In this document: positions 21,857 to 32,549 of the stretch, piece after piece
How the letters are laid out: every line of letters begins with the position of its first letter
Numbering within the stretch: the first letter of the stretch is position 1
Assembly (NCBI RefSeq): GCF_900095215.1
Contig: NZ_LT606949.1
Coordinates: forward strand, 978,093 to 1,042,092
Length of the DNA: 64,000 bases
Origin: Polynucleobacter necessarius
GTDB taxonomy: Bacteria; Pseudomonadota; Gammaproteobacteria; Burkholderiales; Burkholderiaceae
Direction: 5' to 3'
Program-made: the position numbers and the translations under genes
Notes under the pieces: generated by a model
The model's input: only the letters and a program-made list of their open reading frames with translations
Told to the model about the DNA's origin: nothing
Databases searched by the model: none

Positions 21857-23494
21857 CTAAGTCAGCTCTGCTGCTGCAAAAAGCTCTTTTGTATAAGTTT
21901 GACGGGGGTGCTTAATCAAGGTTTCTGTATCGCCAAAGTCCACCACTTTGCCGCCCTTGAGAACCATGACCTCATGGGACATTGCCCTGATGACCGCTAA
22001 ATCATGGCTAATCATGAGATAGGCCAAGTTGTATTTTTTCTGTAGCTCCGTTAACAAGGCTAGCACCTGCTTTTGGATCGATACATCCAAAGCAGAGGTG
22101 GGTTCATCTAAAACCAAAATTTGTGGGCGAAAGATTAATGCGCGGGCAATAGCAATCCGCTGACGCTGACCACCAGAAAACTCATGGGGATAACGCAATA
22201 GTGCGGAACGATCTAAACCCACTTCTTTTAGCATGTCCACCACGCGAGCTTCACGCTCTGCCGCAAACAACTTTGGAAAGTGCACATCCAAACCTTCTGA
22301 AACAATCTGAAACACATTCATACGTGGCGAGAGCGAACCAAACGGGTCCTGAAAAATGACTTGCAAGCTTGAGCGCAGCGCCCTTCTCTCGACAGGCTTC
22401 AGTGTTTGCCAGGCATTGCCAAGTACGTCCACATCGCCAGAGACTTCTGCCGCTGAGTCGCCCAGTAAACCAAGCACCGCCATTCCCAACGTTGTCTTGC
22501 CAGAACCCGATTCACCAATCACGCCAATGGTTTGACCTTGCTTTAATGTAAAGCTCACTTTTTTGAGCACTTTATGAGGCGGCGCTTTTTTAAACCAAGA
22601 AGTTAACTCTGAGCTGGGGTAAGCAACCGATAGCTCTTCGGTTTTCAGCAGCACGGGAGCTAAAGGCATGAGTGGCGCCAAGTCACGAACTGGCTCACTA
22701 TTAACCAAAGCTCGAGCGTATGGATCCTCAGGATGCTCAAAGACCTGCTTCGTGGATCCGGACTCCATTAAATTGCCTTGATTTAATACCGCGACACGCT
22801 GAGCAAAATGTTTCACCAAATTGAGATCATGGGTGATTAACAAAATCCCCATGCCGCCATCATTCTTGGATTCTTCTTGCAACTCTTTGAGCAAATCCAA
22901 AATCTGCAAACGCAAACTCACATCTAACGCTGTTGTGGGTTCATCTGCAATCAGGAGGCGAGGCTTACATGCCAGGGCCATCGCGATCATCGCACGCTGT
23001 CTTTGGCCACCAGAAAGTTGATGCGGATAGGAATGAAAGCGGCGCTCAGGATCAGGGATTCCCGTCTTACGAAGTAAATCTATCGCAGCATCAATCGAAT
23101 CTGCTTTAGAAATTAAGGGCTGGTAAATTTGTACCGCCTCAATGATTTGATTGCCAACAGTAAATAGCGGGTTCAGCGCGGTCATGGGCTCCTGAAACAC
23201 CATTGCAATCTCACGCCCACGAATCTCCCGAATGTCCTGAATAGACATGGAGAGCAAATCCATCTCGCCCTTTCCGTCTTTTCTATTCCAGAGAATCTTT
23301 CCACTTACCTTGGCACCTTCAGGCTCCAATCGCAATGGCGCTAAGGCTGTAAGCGTTTTGCCTGAGCCCGACTCCCCTACCAGAGCAACACGCTCACCGA
23401 TCCCAATCTCTAAATCGAGATGATTAACGGCGAATTTTTCACGTCGGCCAGCTCCAAAAGCAATACAAAGATCTGCGTAACGTAACAAGCTCAT
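21857..23494 (-). CDS. yejF: Peptide/microcin C ABC transporter, fused ATPase YejF
   Basis: A 545-residue protein with two ABC ATPase domains in tandem, as in YejF. Walker A motifs GESGSGKT lie at 40-47 and about 326-333. Each half has a signature (LSGGQRQR, FSGGQRQR) and a Walker B (LLIADEPTTALD, ILVLDEPTSALD). It energises import of oligopeptides such as microcin C. It overlaps yejE by four bases, the last gene of yejABEF. Confidence 0.93.
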   Translation of the reverse strand: MSLLRYADLCIAFGAGRREKFAVNHLDLEIGIGERVALVGESGSGKTLTALAPLRLEPEGAKVSGKILWNRKDGKGEMDLLSMSIQDIREIRGREIAMVFQEPMTALNPLFTVGNQIIEAVQIYQPLISKADSIDAAIDLLRKTGIPDPERRFHSYPHQLSGGQRQRAMIAMALACKPRLLIADEPTTALDVSLRLQILDLLKELQEESKNDGGMGILLITHDLNLVKHFAQRVAVLNQGNLMESGSTKQVFEHPEDPYARALVNSEPVRDLAPLMPLAPVLLKTEELSVAYPSSELTSWFKKAPPHKVLKKVSFTLKQGQTIGVIGESGSGKTTLGMAVLGLLGDSAAEVSGDVDVLGNAWQTLKPVERRALRSSLQVIFQDPFGSLSPRMNVFQIVSEGLDVHFPKLFAAEREARVVDMLKEVGLDRSALLRYPHEFSGGQRQRIAIARALIFRPQILVLDEPTSALDVSIQKQVLALLTELQKKYNLAYLMISHDLAVIRAMSHEVMVLKGGKVVDFGDTETLIKHPRQTYTKELFAAAELT

Positions 23495-24516
23495 GAGCGC
23501 CCTCCACTCATCATGCCCGCTTTGCGAGAATCAAACGCATTACGCAATGCCTCGCCCATAAATGTTAATAGCAGTAGTGTTGCCACCAAAACAACAAAGG
23601 TAGACAAAGAGATCCACCATGCATCGAGATTGCTCTTGCCTTGGGACAGCAATTCACCGAGGCTTGGCGTGCCGGGAGGAACTCCCAAACCCAAGAAATC
23701 CAAACTGGTGAGAGACAGAATGGCGGCACTCATTCGAAATGGTAAAAAAGTAATCACTGGTGTCAAGCTATTAGGCAGAATGTGGCGCCACATAATTTGC
23801 AAATTCGTTAAACCCAATGCTCGCGCCGCACGGACATACTCTAATGCGCGGTTACGGAAAAACTCCGCTCTGACATAGTCTGATAAACCCATCCAACCAA
23901 AGGCAGCTAATAAAATAATCAACAAAGAAACGCTGGGGTTAAATATTGAAGCAAAGATGATCAACAAATAGAGCTCTGGCATCGCCGACCAAACCTCAAT
24001 CAGACGTTGCGAGATTAAGTCGAACTTGCCACCGAAAAAGCCCATCAAAGAGCCGGTGATGATGCCAACGCTCACACCGACAATCGTTAGCGCTAAACCA
24101 AAGAGAATAGATAAGCGAAAACCATAAATCAAACGCGCCAGAACATCGCGCCCGCGATCATCAGTCCCAAGCCAATTTTCCCAAGAAGGTGGTGCCGGGT
24201 TGGGAACTTTAGAAAAATAGTTGAGCGTCTCGTAGCTGTAATGAATCGGCGGGTAAATTGCCCAGTTACCGTTGCTCGTGATGTTGTTACGAATATCTGG
24301 ATCCAAGAAATCAGCTGGTGTGGCGAAATCTCCACCGAAGACAGTTTCTGGCTGACTCTTGGCGATCGGAAAATAGAAATGCCCTGCATAGCGAACGACC
24401 AAAGGCTTGTCATTGGCAATCAACTCGGCACACATCGACAAACCGAAAAGCGCCAAAAAGATCCATAGGCTGGCATAACCCGTGCGACTATTTTTAAACC
24501 GTTGCCAACGACTCAT
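23491..24516 (-). CDS. yejE: Peptide/microcin C ABC transporter permease YejE
   Basis: A 341-residue inner-membrane permease of the DppC/OppC group. It has an N-terminal helix, a long periplasmic segment (about 45-125) containing WLGTDDRGRDVLARLIYGFR, then the permease helices and the cytoplasmic EAA loop (EYVRAARALGLTNLQIMWRHILP). It overlaps yejB and yejF by four bases each. Intact. Confidence 0.93.
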   Translation of the reverse strand: MSRWQRFKNSRTGYASLWIFLALFGLSMCAELIANDKPLVVRYAGHFYFPIAKSQPETVFGGDFATPADFLDPDIRNNITSNGNWAIYPPIHYSYETLNYFSKVPNPAPPSWENWLGTDDRGRDVLARLIYGFRLSILFGLALTIVGVSVGIITGSLMGFFGGKFDLISQRLIEVWSAMPELYLLIIFASIFNPSVSLLIILLAAFGWMGLSDYVRAEFFRNRALEYVRAARALGLTNLQIMWRHILPNSLTPVITFLPFRMSAAILSLTSLDFLGLGVPPGTPSLGELLSQGKSNLDAWWISLSTFVVLVATLLLLTFMGEALRNAFDSRKAGMMSGGRS

Positions 24517-25589
24517 GAACCACCTCCCGCGCCAAACTGAATGCGTGGATCAACATACACATAGCAAAGGTCAGAAATCAGCTTAGTAAATAAGCCGATT
24601 AAGGTGAATAAATATAAAGTGCCAAAGACCACCGGGTAATCCCTGCGCATCACTGATTCATACGATAGAAAGCCAAGCCCATCCAAGGAGAATAAGGTCT
24701 CAATCAATAATGAACCCGTAAAAAAGGCGCCAATAAAAGCCGCCGGAAATCCAGTCACTAACGGCAAGAGCGCATTGCGGAAAACATGCTTCCACAACAC
24801 TTGTTTTTCAGTAAGACCTTTCGCTCTAGCAGTGAGAACATACTGTTTTCGAATCTCTTCTAAGAAAGAATTCTTAGTCAGCATTGTGACTACCGCAAAG
24901 CTACCCAGAACAGATGCAGTGATTGGGAGCACCAAATGCCACAAGTAATCCATCACCTTGCCAATCAGACTGAGATCACTCCAGTTGTCTGACGTTAAGC
25001 CTCGTAGCGGGAATATTTGCAAGAAGCTACCGCCGCCAAAGAGAACCAGTAATAAAACTCCCAATACAAATCCCGGTATGGCATAACCCACCAGAATCAT
25101 GCTGCTAGTGATTGCATCAAATCGCGAGCCATCACGCACCGCTTTAGCGATACCCAGAGGTATTGAAACTAAATAGGTGAGAAAGAAGGTCCATAAACCG
25201 ATGCTGATCGACACCGGCAACTTAGACACCACCAGACTCCAAACACTCTCGTGCTGGTAATAACTTTGACCCAAGTCAAATCGAGCAAAGCGGCCGAGCA
25301 TCATGAAGTAACGCTCAATAGGTGGCTGATCAAAACCATATAAAGCCTTTACCTCTTCGAGGCGCTGCGCGTCAACGCCTTGTCGACCTCGATATGTTGC
25401 ACCAGATCCGGAAGATTCTGAACCACCAGTAGCCGAACTACCATTGCCTTTTAATTCAAGGACCATTTGCTCAACAGGCCCACCCGGAACAAATTGCACA
25501 ACCGCAAATGTCAGGGTTAACACACCCAAAATCGTAGGAATCATTAAAAGCAAGCGCTTAAAGATATAGGCGCGCATTTGACCTTGCAT
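24513..25589 (-). CDS. yejB: Peptide/microcin C ABC transporter permease YejB
   Basis: A 358-residue permease of the DppB/OppB type. It opens with YIFKRLLLMIPTILGVLTLTF, has a Gly/Ser-rich periplasmic loop (about 50-70), and an EAA loop (KQYVLTARAKGLTEKQVLWKHVF split across the fourth cytoplasmic loop). Its start overlaps the yejA stop by one base (TAATG), implying translational coupling. Intact. Confidence 0.93.
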   Translation of the reverse strand: MQGQMRAYIFKRLLLMIPTILGVLTLTFAVVQFVPGGPVEQMVLELKGNGSSATGGSESSGSGATYRGRQGVDAQRLEEVKALYGFDQPPIERYFMMLGRFARFDLGQSYYQHESVWSLVVSKLPVSISIGLWTFFLTYLVSIPLGIAKAVRDGSRFDAITSSMILVGYAIPGFVLGVLLLVLFGGGSFLQIFPLRGLTSDNWSDLSLIGKVMDYLWHLVLPITASVLGSFAVVTMLTKNSFLEEIRKQYVLTARAKGLTEKQVLWKHVFRNALLPLVTGFPAAFIGAFFTGSLLIETLFSLDGLGFLSYESVMRRDYPVVFGTLYLFTLIGLFTKLISDLCYVYVDPRIQFGAGGGS

Positions 25590-27457
25590 TATTTAGACCC
25601 CTCTTTCCACCAATTTTGCATGATCCATGCCTCCGCCGAGTAATACAAAGGCGGCTCTGGGTAACGCATCTCGTGACGGAAAGCAACGCGATGAGTGGGA
25701 TTGTACCACTGCGGCACAACGTAAAAACTATTCCACAAGACACGGTCTAGCGCTCTAGTAGCGGTTCGCAGTTGCTCCCGATTTTGAGCCTTGGTAATTT
25801 CATCAATCAAAGCATCAACTACTGGCGATTGCACACCAATCACATTATCAGAGCCCTTTTCTTTAGCGGCCTGGCTACCAAAGCGATCCCACAGCTCGTT
25901 GCCGGGGTTTTGAGAATCCTGAAAACGAACGGTGGTCATATCAAAATCGTATTCATTCATACGCTTTTGATGCAAAGTCAAGTCACTTGTGCGGATATCA
26001 ACCTGCACCCCGAGTTTTTCCAAATTACGAACATAGGAAGAGATAACCCTTAAGAAAAATCCACCGTCTTCCACAATCTCAAATCGAAACGGCTCACCCT
26101 TTTCATTGCGCAATGCGCCGTCTCGATATTGCCAACCAGCATGCATGAGAAGCTCACGCGCTTTTTTTAAATTCTGGCGCAAGCTACCAGGAGATTTTGT
26201 TGATGGCGCCGCAGGCATTGGGCAAAATACAGCATCAGGAACCCACTGTGGATATTTTGCCTTTAAAGGCTTGAGTAATTTCAACTCGTCCTCCGTGGGT
26301 TTGCGTGGGCCGTCAAAGTTAGCGCTCAAATCACTATTCGTAAAATAACTATTGATGCGACTATATTGATCAAAAAATATTTGTCGATTGAGCCACTCAA
26401 AATCCAACGCATAACCCAAGGCTTCACGCACCCGTGGATCTTTGAAGATGGGACGCCGTACATTCATCGCGAAACCTTGCATCCCTGCGCCGTTATGATT
26501 GAGAAACGCGTTCTTTAAAAGAATTCCTTTATCAAACTTTGAGCCGACGTAGCCTTTGGCCCAAATCTTGGCGCGATACTCCACTAATGCATCAAACTCC
26601 CCTGCCTTAAAGGCTTCCAGCCTGACGGCATCATCGCTGTACAGCTTGTATATAACTCGATCAAAGTTATAAAAGCCAACGCGAATATTTAAAGGTTTGC
26701 TAAGTTGATCTACCCAATAGTTTGGGTTCTTTTTATAAACAATCGACTTACCGGCTTTAAAAGATTCAATTAAATAAGGGCCACTTCCAATAGGCGCCTC
26801 AAAAGCCAGTTTCTCAAAGGGAATCATGGAGCCATCTGGCCGCTTGCCCCAGGTACGCGAAAAAACTGGAAATGTTCCCGCCAGGATCGGTAACTCTGAA
26901 TTGTCATTCTTAAAATCAAAGCGAATGGAGCGATCAGATAATATGACCGCCTCTTTGATATCCGCAAAAGTTGTCTTATAACGAGGATGTGCTTTACCAC
27001 TCATTAAAGTATCAAAGCTGTATTTCACGTCTGCCGCCAAAACAGGGCTGCCATCGGAAAATTTTGCCTCCGAGCGAATGTGAAATGTCACCGATCTACG
27101 ATCTTTAGCTACCTGAATATCATCAGCCAATAAGCCATAAATACTAGATACCTCATCAGCGCTACCTTCCGCCAGCGATTCAAACATCAACTCAATTCCA
27201 GGCGCAGTAATGCCACGCAGGGTAAATGGATTGAATTTATCGAAACTGGTTCTTTGGCCTGGATTTGGCAACACCAAGGTTCCGCCGCGTGGAGCATTGG
27301 GATTGACATACTCAAAATGGGCAAATCCCTCGGGATACTTAGTCTTGCCATATTGCGCAATTCCCTGCCCCGCCATGGCGGCGTTAGCCCCCAGCACTAC
27401 TAGCAGGGCTAGCAAGAAGTAATGGGTAATGTGGCGAATGGGATTGAGTATGAGCAT
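25589..27457 (-). CDS. yejA: Extracellular solute-binding protein YejA (family 5)
   Basis: A 622-residue periplasmic binding protein with a signal peptide ending near NAAMA (residue 29), then AQYGKTKYPEGFAHFEYVNP, the typical YejA start. Family-5 features include ITAPGIELMFESL and FHIRSEAKFSDGSPVLAADVKYSFD. It delivers peptides to YejBE. It is divergent from fabI across about 50 bp, where both promoters must lie. Intact. Confidence 0.93.
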   Translation of the reverse strand: MLILNPIRHITHYFLLALLVVLGANAAMAGQGIAQYGKTKYPEGFAHFEYVNPNAPRGGTLVLPNPGQRTSFDKFNPFTLRGITAPGIELMFESLAEGSADEVSSIYGLLADDIQVAKDRRSVTFHIRSEAKFSDGSPVLAADVKYSFDTLMSGKAHPRYKTTFADIKEAVILSDRSIRFDFKNDNSELPILAGTFPVFSRTWGKRPDGSMIPFEKLAFEAPIGSGPYLIESFKAGKSIVYKKNPNYWVDQLSKPLNIRVGFYNFDRVIYKLYSDDAVRLEAFKAGEFDALVEYRAKIWAKGYVGSKFDKGILLKNAFLNHNGAGMQGFAMNVRRPIFKDPRVREALGYALDFEWLNRQIFFDQYSRINSYFTNSDLSANFDGPRKPTEDELKLLKPLKAKYPQWVPDAVFCPMPAAPSTKSPGSLRQNLKKARELLMHAGWQYRDGALRNEKGEPFRFEIVEDGGFFLRVISSYVRNLEKLGVQVDIRTSDLTLHQKRMNEYDFDMTTVRFQDSQNPGNELWDRFGSQAAKEKGSDNVIGVQSPVVDALIDEITKAQNREQLRTATRALDRVLWNSFYVVPQWYNPTHRVAFRHEMRYPEPPLYYSAEAWIMQNWWKEGSK

Positions 27458-27507
27458 ATATGCAACAATTGTAGATCGCTAATCATATTTGAAGCAAAGG
27501 ACACATC

Positions 27508-28293
27508 ATGGGCTTTCTCTCTGGCAAAAAAATTCTCATTACCGGCCTCCTCTCGAACCGCTCTATCGCCTATGGCATCGCCAAGGCCTGTCACCGCGAA
27601 GGTGCCGAACTGGCCTTTACCTATGTAGGTGAGCGCTTTAAGGACCGCATCGTTGATTTCGCAAAAGAATTCAATACCGAACTCATTTTTGACTGCGATG
27701 TAGGCAGCGACGAGCAAATTAGCGCTCTATTTAAGGATTTAGCCAAATCCTGGACCCAGTTTGATGGTTTTGTACATACGATTGGTTTTGCACCACGCGA
27801 AGCCATTGCTGGCGACTTCTTAGAGGGCCTCTCTCGCGAAGGCTTCAAGATTGCGCATGACATTTCTGCATACAGCTTTCCAGCGATGGCAAAAGAAGCA
27901 TTACCGATGTTGCGTGATAAATCTTCTTTGCTTACCCTGACCTATTTGGGCTCTATGAAAAATGTACCCAACTACAACACCATGGGCTTAGCAAAAGCCT
28001 CTTTAGAAGCTTCTGTGCGCTACCTCGCTGGCTCAGTCGGCCCTAAAGGCATGCGTGCTAACGCTATTTCTGCAGGCCCAATCAAAACCTTGGCAGCCTC
28101 TGGCATAAAAGGTTTTGGCAAGATCTTGGAAGCCGTAGAACAAACCGCGCCACTGCGTCGTAATGTGACCATCGATGATGTCGGCAATACTGCGGCCTTC
28201 TTGTTGTCTGATTTGGCAAACGGCATTACCGCTGAAATCATTTATGTTGATAACGGCTTTAGCCAAGTAGTTGGCGGAATGGATGAAGTTTGA
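27508..28293 (+). CDS. fabI: Enoyl-ACP reductase FabI
   Basis: An NADH-dependent reductase for the last step of fatty-acid elongation. The 261-residue SDR protein has [13 protein letters not shown] for NAD binding at 13-25, and the Tyr146, Tyr156 and Lys163 active-site residues (YNTMGLAK) at the same numbers as in E. coli. Ends with [14 protein letters not shown] good ribosome site (AAGGA) precedes the ATG. Essential in most bacteria, and intact. Confidence 0.97.
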   Translation: MGFLSGKKILITGLLSNRSIAYGIAKACHREGAELAFTYVGERFKDRIVDFAKEFNTELIFDCDVGSDEQISALFKDLAKSWTQFDGFVHTIGFAPREAIAGDFLEGLSREGFKIAHDISAYSFPAMAKEALPMLRDKSSLLTLTYLGSMKNVPNYNTMGLAKASLEASVRYLAGSVGPKGMRANAISAGPIKTLAASGIKGFGKILEAVEQTAPLRRNVTIDDVGNTAAFLLSDLANGITAEIIYVDNGFSQVVGGMDEV

Positions 28294-29306
28294 GCGTTCC
28301 ACTACGCGAAGCCCTGAAATTTTGGGCTAAGCTAGGCTTCATCAGCTTTGACGGTCCAGCAGGACAGATCGCCGTTCTGCACCAAGAGTTAGTCGAAAAG
28401 CGTCGCTGGATTTCTGAGCGGCGCTTATATGCACTGAACTATTGCATGCTACTTCCCGGGCCTGAGGCGCAGAAACTAGTTACCTATATCGGATGGTTAA
28501 TGCACCGCAGCTGGGGCGGTATTCTGGCAGGCGCGCTTTTTGTTCTACCATCCCTCTTCATACTGATTGGTCTGTCCTGGGTCTACCTCACCTTTTGGCA
28601 AGTATCCTGGATTGCTGCGATCTTTTTTTGGTATAAAGCTAGCAGTTACCGCCATTGTTCTATATTGCTGCATTCAGAATTGGTAAACGCACTATTCACA
28701 ATCAAGCACTTCAATGGAGTGCATTCGGCTCATTCCTGACTATCTTTATTCTGAATCTCGCCTTTCCAATGCAGTTCTTCCCTACGTTTATCAAGGTGCT
28801 GTTGATCGCTTTCACTGGTTAACCGCCAAGCAAATGATCGATCGACTTGCGCTTGGTGAAACTACACCGGGCCCGTTGATTATGGCGGTCGCTTTCGTTG
28901 GCTACCTTGCAGGTCATATTCAACATTTAATAGGCGCAAACAAGCCATTTTGGTTTGGCGTGCTTGGCGCATGCATTGCTACTTGATTTACCTTTCTCCC
29001 TTCTTTCTTTTTTATCTTGGTTGGCGGACCGTTAATTGAATCCACTCATGGCAAGCTCGGATTGACGGCACCACTTACCGCCATCACCGCAGCAGTGGTT
29101 GGCGTTATCGCCAACCTGGGACTATTTTTCGCCTATCACGTCTTTTTACCTAGCAGAATTGGGGGCCCATCTCTTGGATCTCCATTCTGATCTGCGCTTT
29201 GGCAGCGTTAGCCCTATTTAGATTTCAAAAAGGCGTGATGACCGTTTTAGGCGGCTCTGCGCTAGCAGGACTCTTACTTCACTTTGCCGCTGTCTTGATG
29301 GGGTAA
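28290..29306 (+). pseudogene. chrA: Chromate transporter ChrA, decayed
   Basis: A two-half membrane transporter (usually 390-450 residues) in several frames. The first half, from TTG 28290 overlapping the fabI stop, reads [26 protein letters not shown] and [16 protein letters not shown], matching CHR domain 1. After about 28637 there are at least two frameshifts. The second half has [17 protein letters not shown] and [14 protein letters not shown] at 28984-28986 replaces a probable Trp (CIAT-stop-FTFLPSFFFIL), and further shifts follow near 29162. The ancestral stop is about 29304-29306. Confidence 0.88.
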
Positions 29307-29327
29307 GCCTTCCCCAGGATTGGCATA

Positions 29328-30212
29328 ATGGAAGTCATGCGGATCGAACCTCAAACCATCACCCACCTTCAAGAATGGCTTGGTAAAACTGAGTCTATTC
29401 AGGACACCGTTACAGCGGCACCTGTGCGCGCTCTCTCGGCGACTTTAGATCGCGAAGATCCAGCGCCTGGCAAAGGGACGTTTCTACCGGAGCTGTGGCA
29501 TTGGCTGTATTTTCTGCCGTATGCCCGCGAATCAGAAATCGGTCCTGATGGTCATCCAAAACATGGCGGCTTTCTTCCCCCAGTTCCATTACCGCGACGT
29601 ATGTGGGCTGGCAGTCGCATTGAATGATTAAAGCCATTGGCAGTTGGCGATGAGATTGAACGGGTCTCCACGATTGAATCGGTTACCCATAAATCCGGTC
29701 GTACTGGAAACTGGATTTTCGTTTTGGTCAATCACAAAATCTCCAATCAAAATGATCTCGCAATCATTGAAGAACATGACATCGTCTATCGCGATGCGCC
29801 AGGACCTGACGATAAACCTGTAGCGCCAACTCCCGCCCCGACTGACGCCAAGTGGAGCAAAATCATTACGCCGGATGATGTCTTGCTGTTTCGTTATTCG
29901 GCCCTGACTTTTAATGGTCACCGCATTCACTACGATCGCAAGTATGTGACTGAAGTGGAGCGCTATCCAGGGTTAATTGTGCATGGGCCGTTAATTGCAA
30001 CTTTATTAGTTGACTTGGTACGACAAAGCATTCCCGATTGCAGGCTTAAAAGTTTTGAGTTCCGTGCCATCCGCCCCACTTTTGATATCAACATTTTCAA
30101 AGTGAACGCCAAACCAGATTTAGAAAAAGATTCTAGCGGAAAAACGATTTCGATTTGGGCGCAAGATCATGAAGGCTGGCTCACGATGCAAGCCACCGCC
30201 GTTTTAGCATAG
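29328..30212 (+). pseudogene. FAS1-like dehydratase (mesaconyl-CoA hydratase type), one nonsense codon
   Basis: A hot-dog-fold hydratase of the type annotated as FAS1-like dehydratase or mesaconyl-C4-CoA hydratase. The N-terminal part includes WHWLYFLPYARESEIGPDGHP and PRRMWAGSRIE. A single TGA at 29625-29627 interrupts it, and the same frame resumes as LKPLAVGDEIERVS. It then reaches RYSALTFNGHRIHYDRKY, the catalytic MaoC-like motif, and LIVHGPLIATLL. Everything else is intact, so this is a recent lesion. It is first of four collinear broken genes that look like a C5-diacid or acyl-CoA catabolic operon. Confidence 0.85.
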
Positions 30213-30217
30213 GGGCG

Positions 30218-31604
30218 ATGATGAGCAATCTCCATTTCTCTCGCGAGTTAGCTGCGTTCGCAGCCAACCTTCAAACAGCGGATATTCCCAACGAAGTCAT
30301 GAATCGTGCTGAAGATTTATTGGTCGATTGGTTTGGTTCGGCGATTGCTGGCAAAGGCTCTCGCCCTGTCGAGCTCATTACCCAATTCGCACAAAACATG
30401 GGCGGATTTAATGCAAGCAATACCGGCCCCTCCGAGGTTCTTATCTCCCGCAAATCTTCGAGCCCTTTTTTAGCTGCCATGGCTAATGCGGCCGCATCCC
30501 ACGTTGCCGAGCAGGATGATGTTCACAATGGCTCTGTCTTTCATCCAGATACAGTAGTCTTTCCGCCGGCACTTGCCTGCGCGCAAGCGCTTGGCGCTTC
30601 TGGTGAAGAATTATTGGTTGCCGCAGTCGCAGGCTATGAGGTTGGCATTCGAGTTGGTGATTTTAGGTCGTTTACATTACAAAGTGCTCCATACCACCGG
30701 AACTGCTGGAACATTAGCTGCAGCAGCGACTGTAGGTCGCCTTCTTAAACTCAATCCAGAACAAATGCTCAATGCCTTTGGATCTGAGGGCACCCAATCA
30801 GCCGGCCTTTGGGAATTGCTACGTGATGCGGCGGACTCCAAGCAATTACACACGGCGCACGCCGCCTCCACTGGCTTGATGTCAGCCTATATTGCACAGG
30901 CTTGGTTTACTGGCGCCGAGCACATTTTGAAAGGTAAGCAAGGACTTGCTGCCGGCATGTCCAGCGATAGCGATCTAAGTAAGTTGGTTGATCGTTTAGG
31001 CAGTCGCTGGGCTTTAGCGGAAACCAGCTTTAAGTATGACGCCTCATGCCGACACACCCACCCTGCAGCGGATGCCTTGCTGCCAGTAATACTGACAAAT
31101 AAGTTAATCCCTAGTGATATCGCCCAAGTGGAAACACTCGTTCATCAGGGCGCTATTGATGTTTTAGGTCCAGTCACTGATCCAGCTACCGTTCACCAGT
31201 CGAAGTTCTCTATGGGTACAGTGCTGGCCTTAGTTGCCCACTATCAATTTGCCGGCCTCCAAGAGTGTGATCAACACTTTCATGACGATGAAATCTGCGC
31301 CTTCCGTGAACGCGTTTCCATGCAGATCGACCCCGCTGTGGATAGCGCCTATCCACAGCGGTGGATTGGTAAAGTCAAAGTGCATTTGAAAAATGGTCAG
31401 GTTTTAGAGGGCCGTGTAGATGAACCCAGGGGCGATCCTGGTAATACCCTATCACGAGAAGAACTTACCGATAAAGCCATGCGTCTAGCGGCTTTTAGCG
31501 ATGGCGCAACTCCAGAAGAGATGCGCCAAGCAATTGATCTCTTGTGGAATCTCCGCAAACAAGCCAAGATAGGATTTCTCCTGACATCGGTATCCGCTAT
31601 TTAA
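30218..31604 (+). pseudogene. MmgE/PrpD-family dehydratase, frameshifted
   Basis: A 2-methylcitrate-dehydratase-like protein. The first segment runs to GYEVGIRVGDF near 30664. One frameshift moves the sequence to LGRLHYKVLHTTGTAGTLAAAATVGRLL, then SEGTQSAGLWE and the substrate region FKYDASCRHTHPAADA. The original protein would have been about 455 residues. It starts 5 bp after the hydratase gene. The actual substrate is unknown; the family covers 2-methylcitrate, aconitate and other dehydratases. Confidence 0.88.
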
Positions 31605-31627
31605 TTGACTTATTTTTCTACTTTGAT

Positions 31628-32473
31628 ATGAATCCACTGAATACGCCACTGGGCTTTAGCACCAACTTCCTCTTTGTCCCAGGTACACGCCCAGAACGCT
31701 TTATCAAGGCGCTTGATAGTGGAGCTGGTGGCGTTGTAGTGGACTTAGAGGATGCGGTTGCCGAAGAAGATAAAGTCAAAGCGCGCGATGCGATTCGCAG
31801 TGTATGGCCCAACTTTAGCGCAGACTAAAAGAAACGCTTGGTGATTCGCACAAATTCTCCAGGTAGTCAGTTTTATGCGGCTGATTTAATTCTGGCTCAA
31901 GAACTTCAGGTTGCATGCTTATTGATTCCGAAGAGTGAATCGCATGATCAGATTAATGGCGCAGCTTTAATTCTTCCAAACACTGCGATCATTCCCATGA
32001 TTGAAACCGCAATTGGCTTAGATCAACTTAAAGCAATTGCAAACTCGAATCAGGTCATTCGCCTCGCCTTGGGAAATCTCGATCTGCAGGCGGATCTTGG
32101 CATGGTATGTGATCGCCAAGAAGCTGAACTACAAACCGCGCGCTATCAAATCGTCTTAGCGTCCCGCCTTGCGCAGATTGCACATCCGATTGATAGTGTC
32201 ACTCCTTCCACCGACGATGTAGAACGCATTACGGATGATGCGGAACGCGCAAAGCGTATGGGCCTTGGCGGCAAGCTCTGCATTCATTCAAAACAGGTTG
32301 GCATTGTTGTCGCAGTCTTTACTCCAACCGAAGAAGAGTTGGCTTGGGCGCATCGAGTGATCGAAGCAGACAAGGCATCCAAAGGCGGCGCCGTAAAACT
32401 AGACGGCCGCATGATCGATAGGCCAGTAGTGTTATTAGCTCAAAGGGCTTTAGCTATTACTGGTAAACACTAG
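31628..32473 (+). pseudogene. CitE-like CoA-ester lyase, one nonsense codon
   Basis: A HpcH/HpaI aldolase-fold lyase of the citrate lyase beta/citramalyl-CoA lyase group. It shows TNFLFVPGTRPERF, the Mg-binding VVVDLEDAVAEEDK, a TAA at 31826-31828 (FSAD-stop-KKRLVIRTNSP), then IPMIETAIGLDQL, LALGNLDLQADLG and GGKLCIHSKQV in the same frame. One base change is enough to explain the loss. Together with the hydratase upstream this would suit cleavage of citramalyl- or methylmalyl-CoA, which is an inference. Confidence 0.88.
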
Positions 32474-32549
32474 GGCTAGCGAAGACAAAAATAGTTATAA
32501 AAATGGCAAAATTGGTCTACATGAACACAAGATGGAGACCCAACTGAAA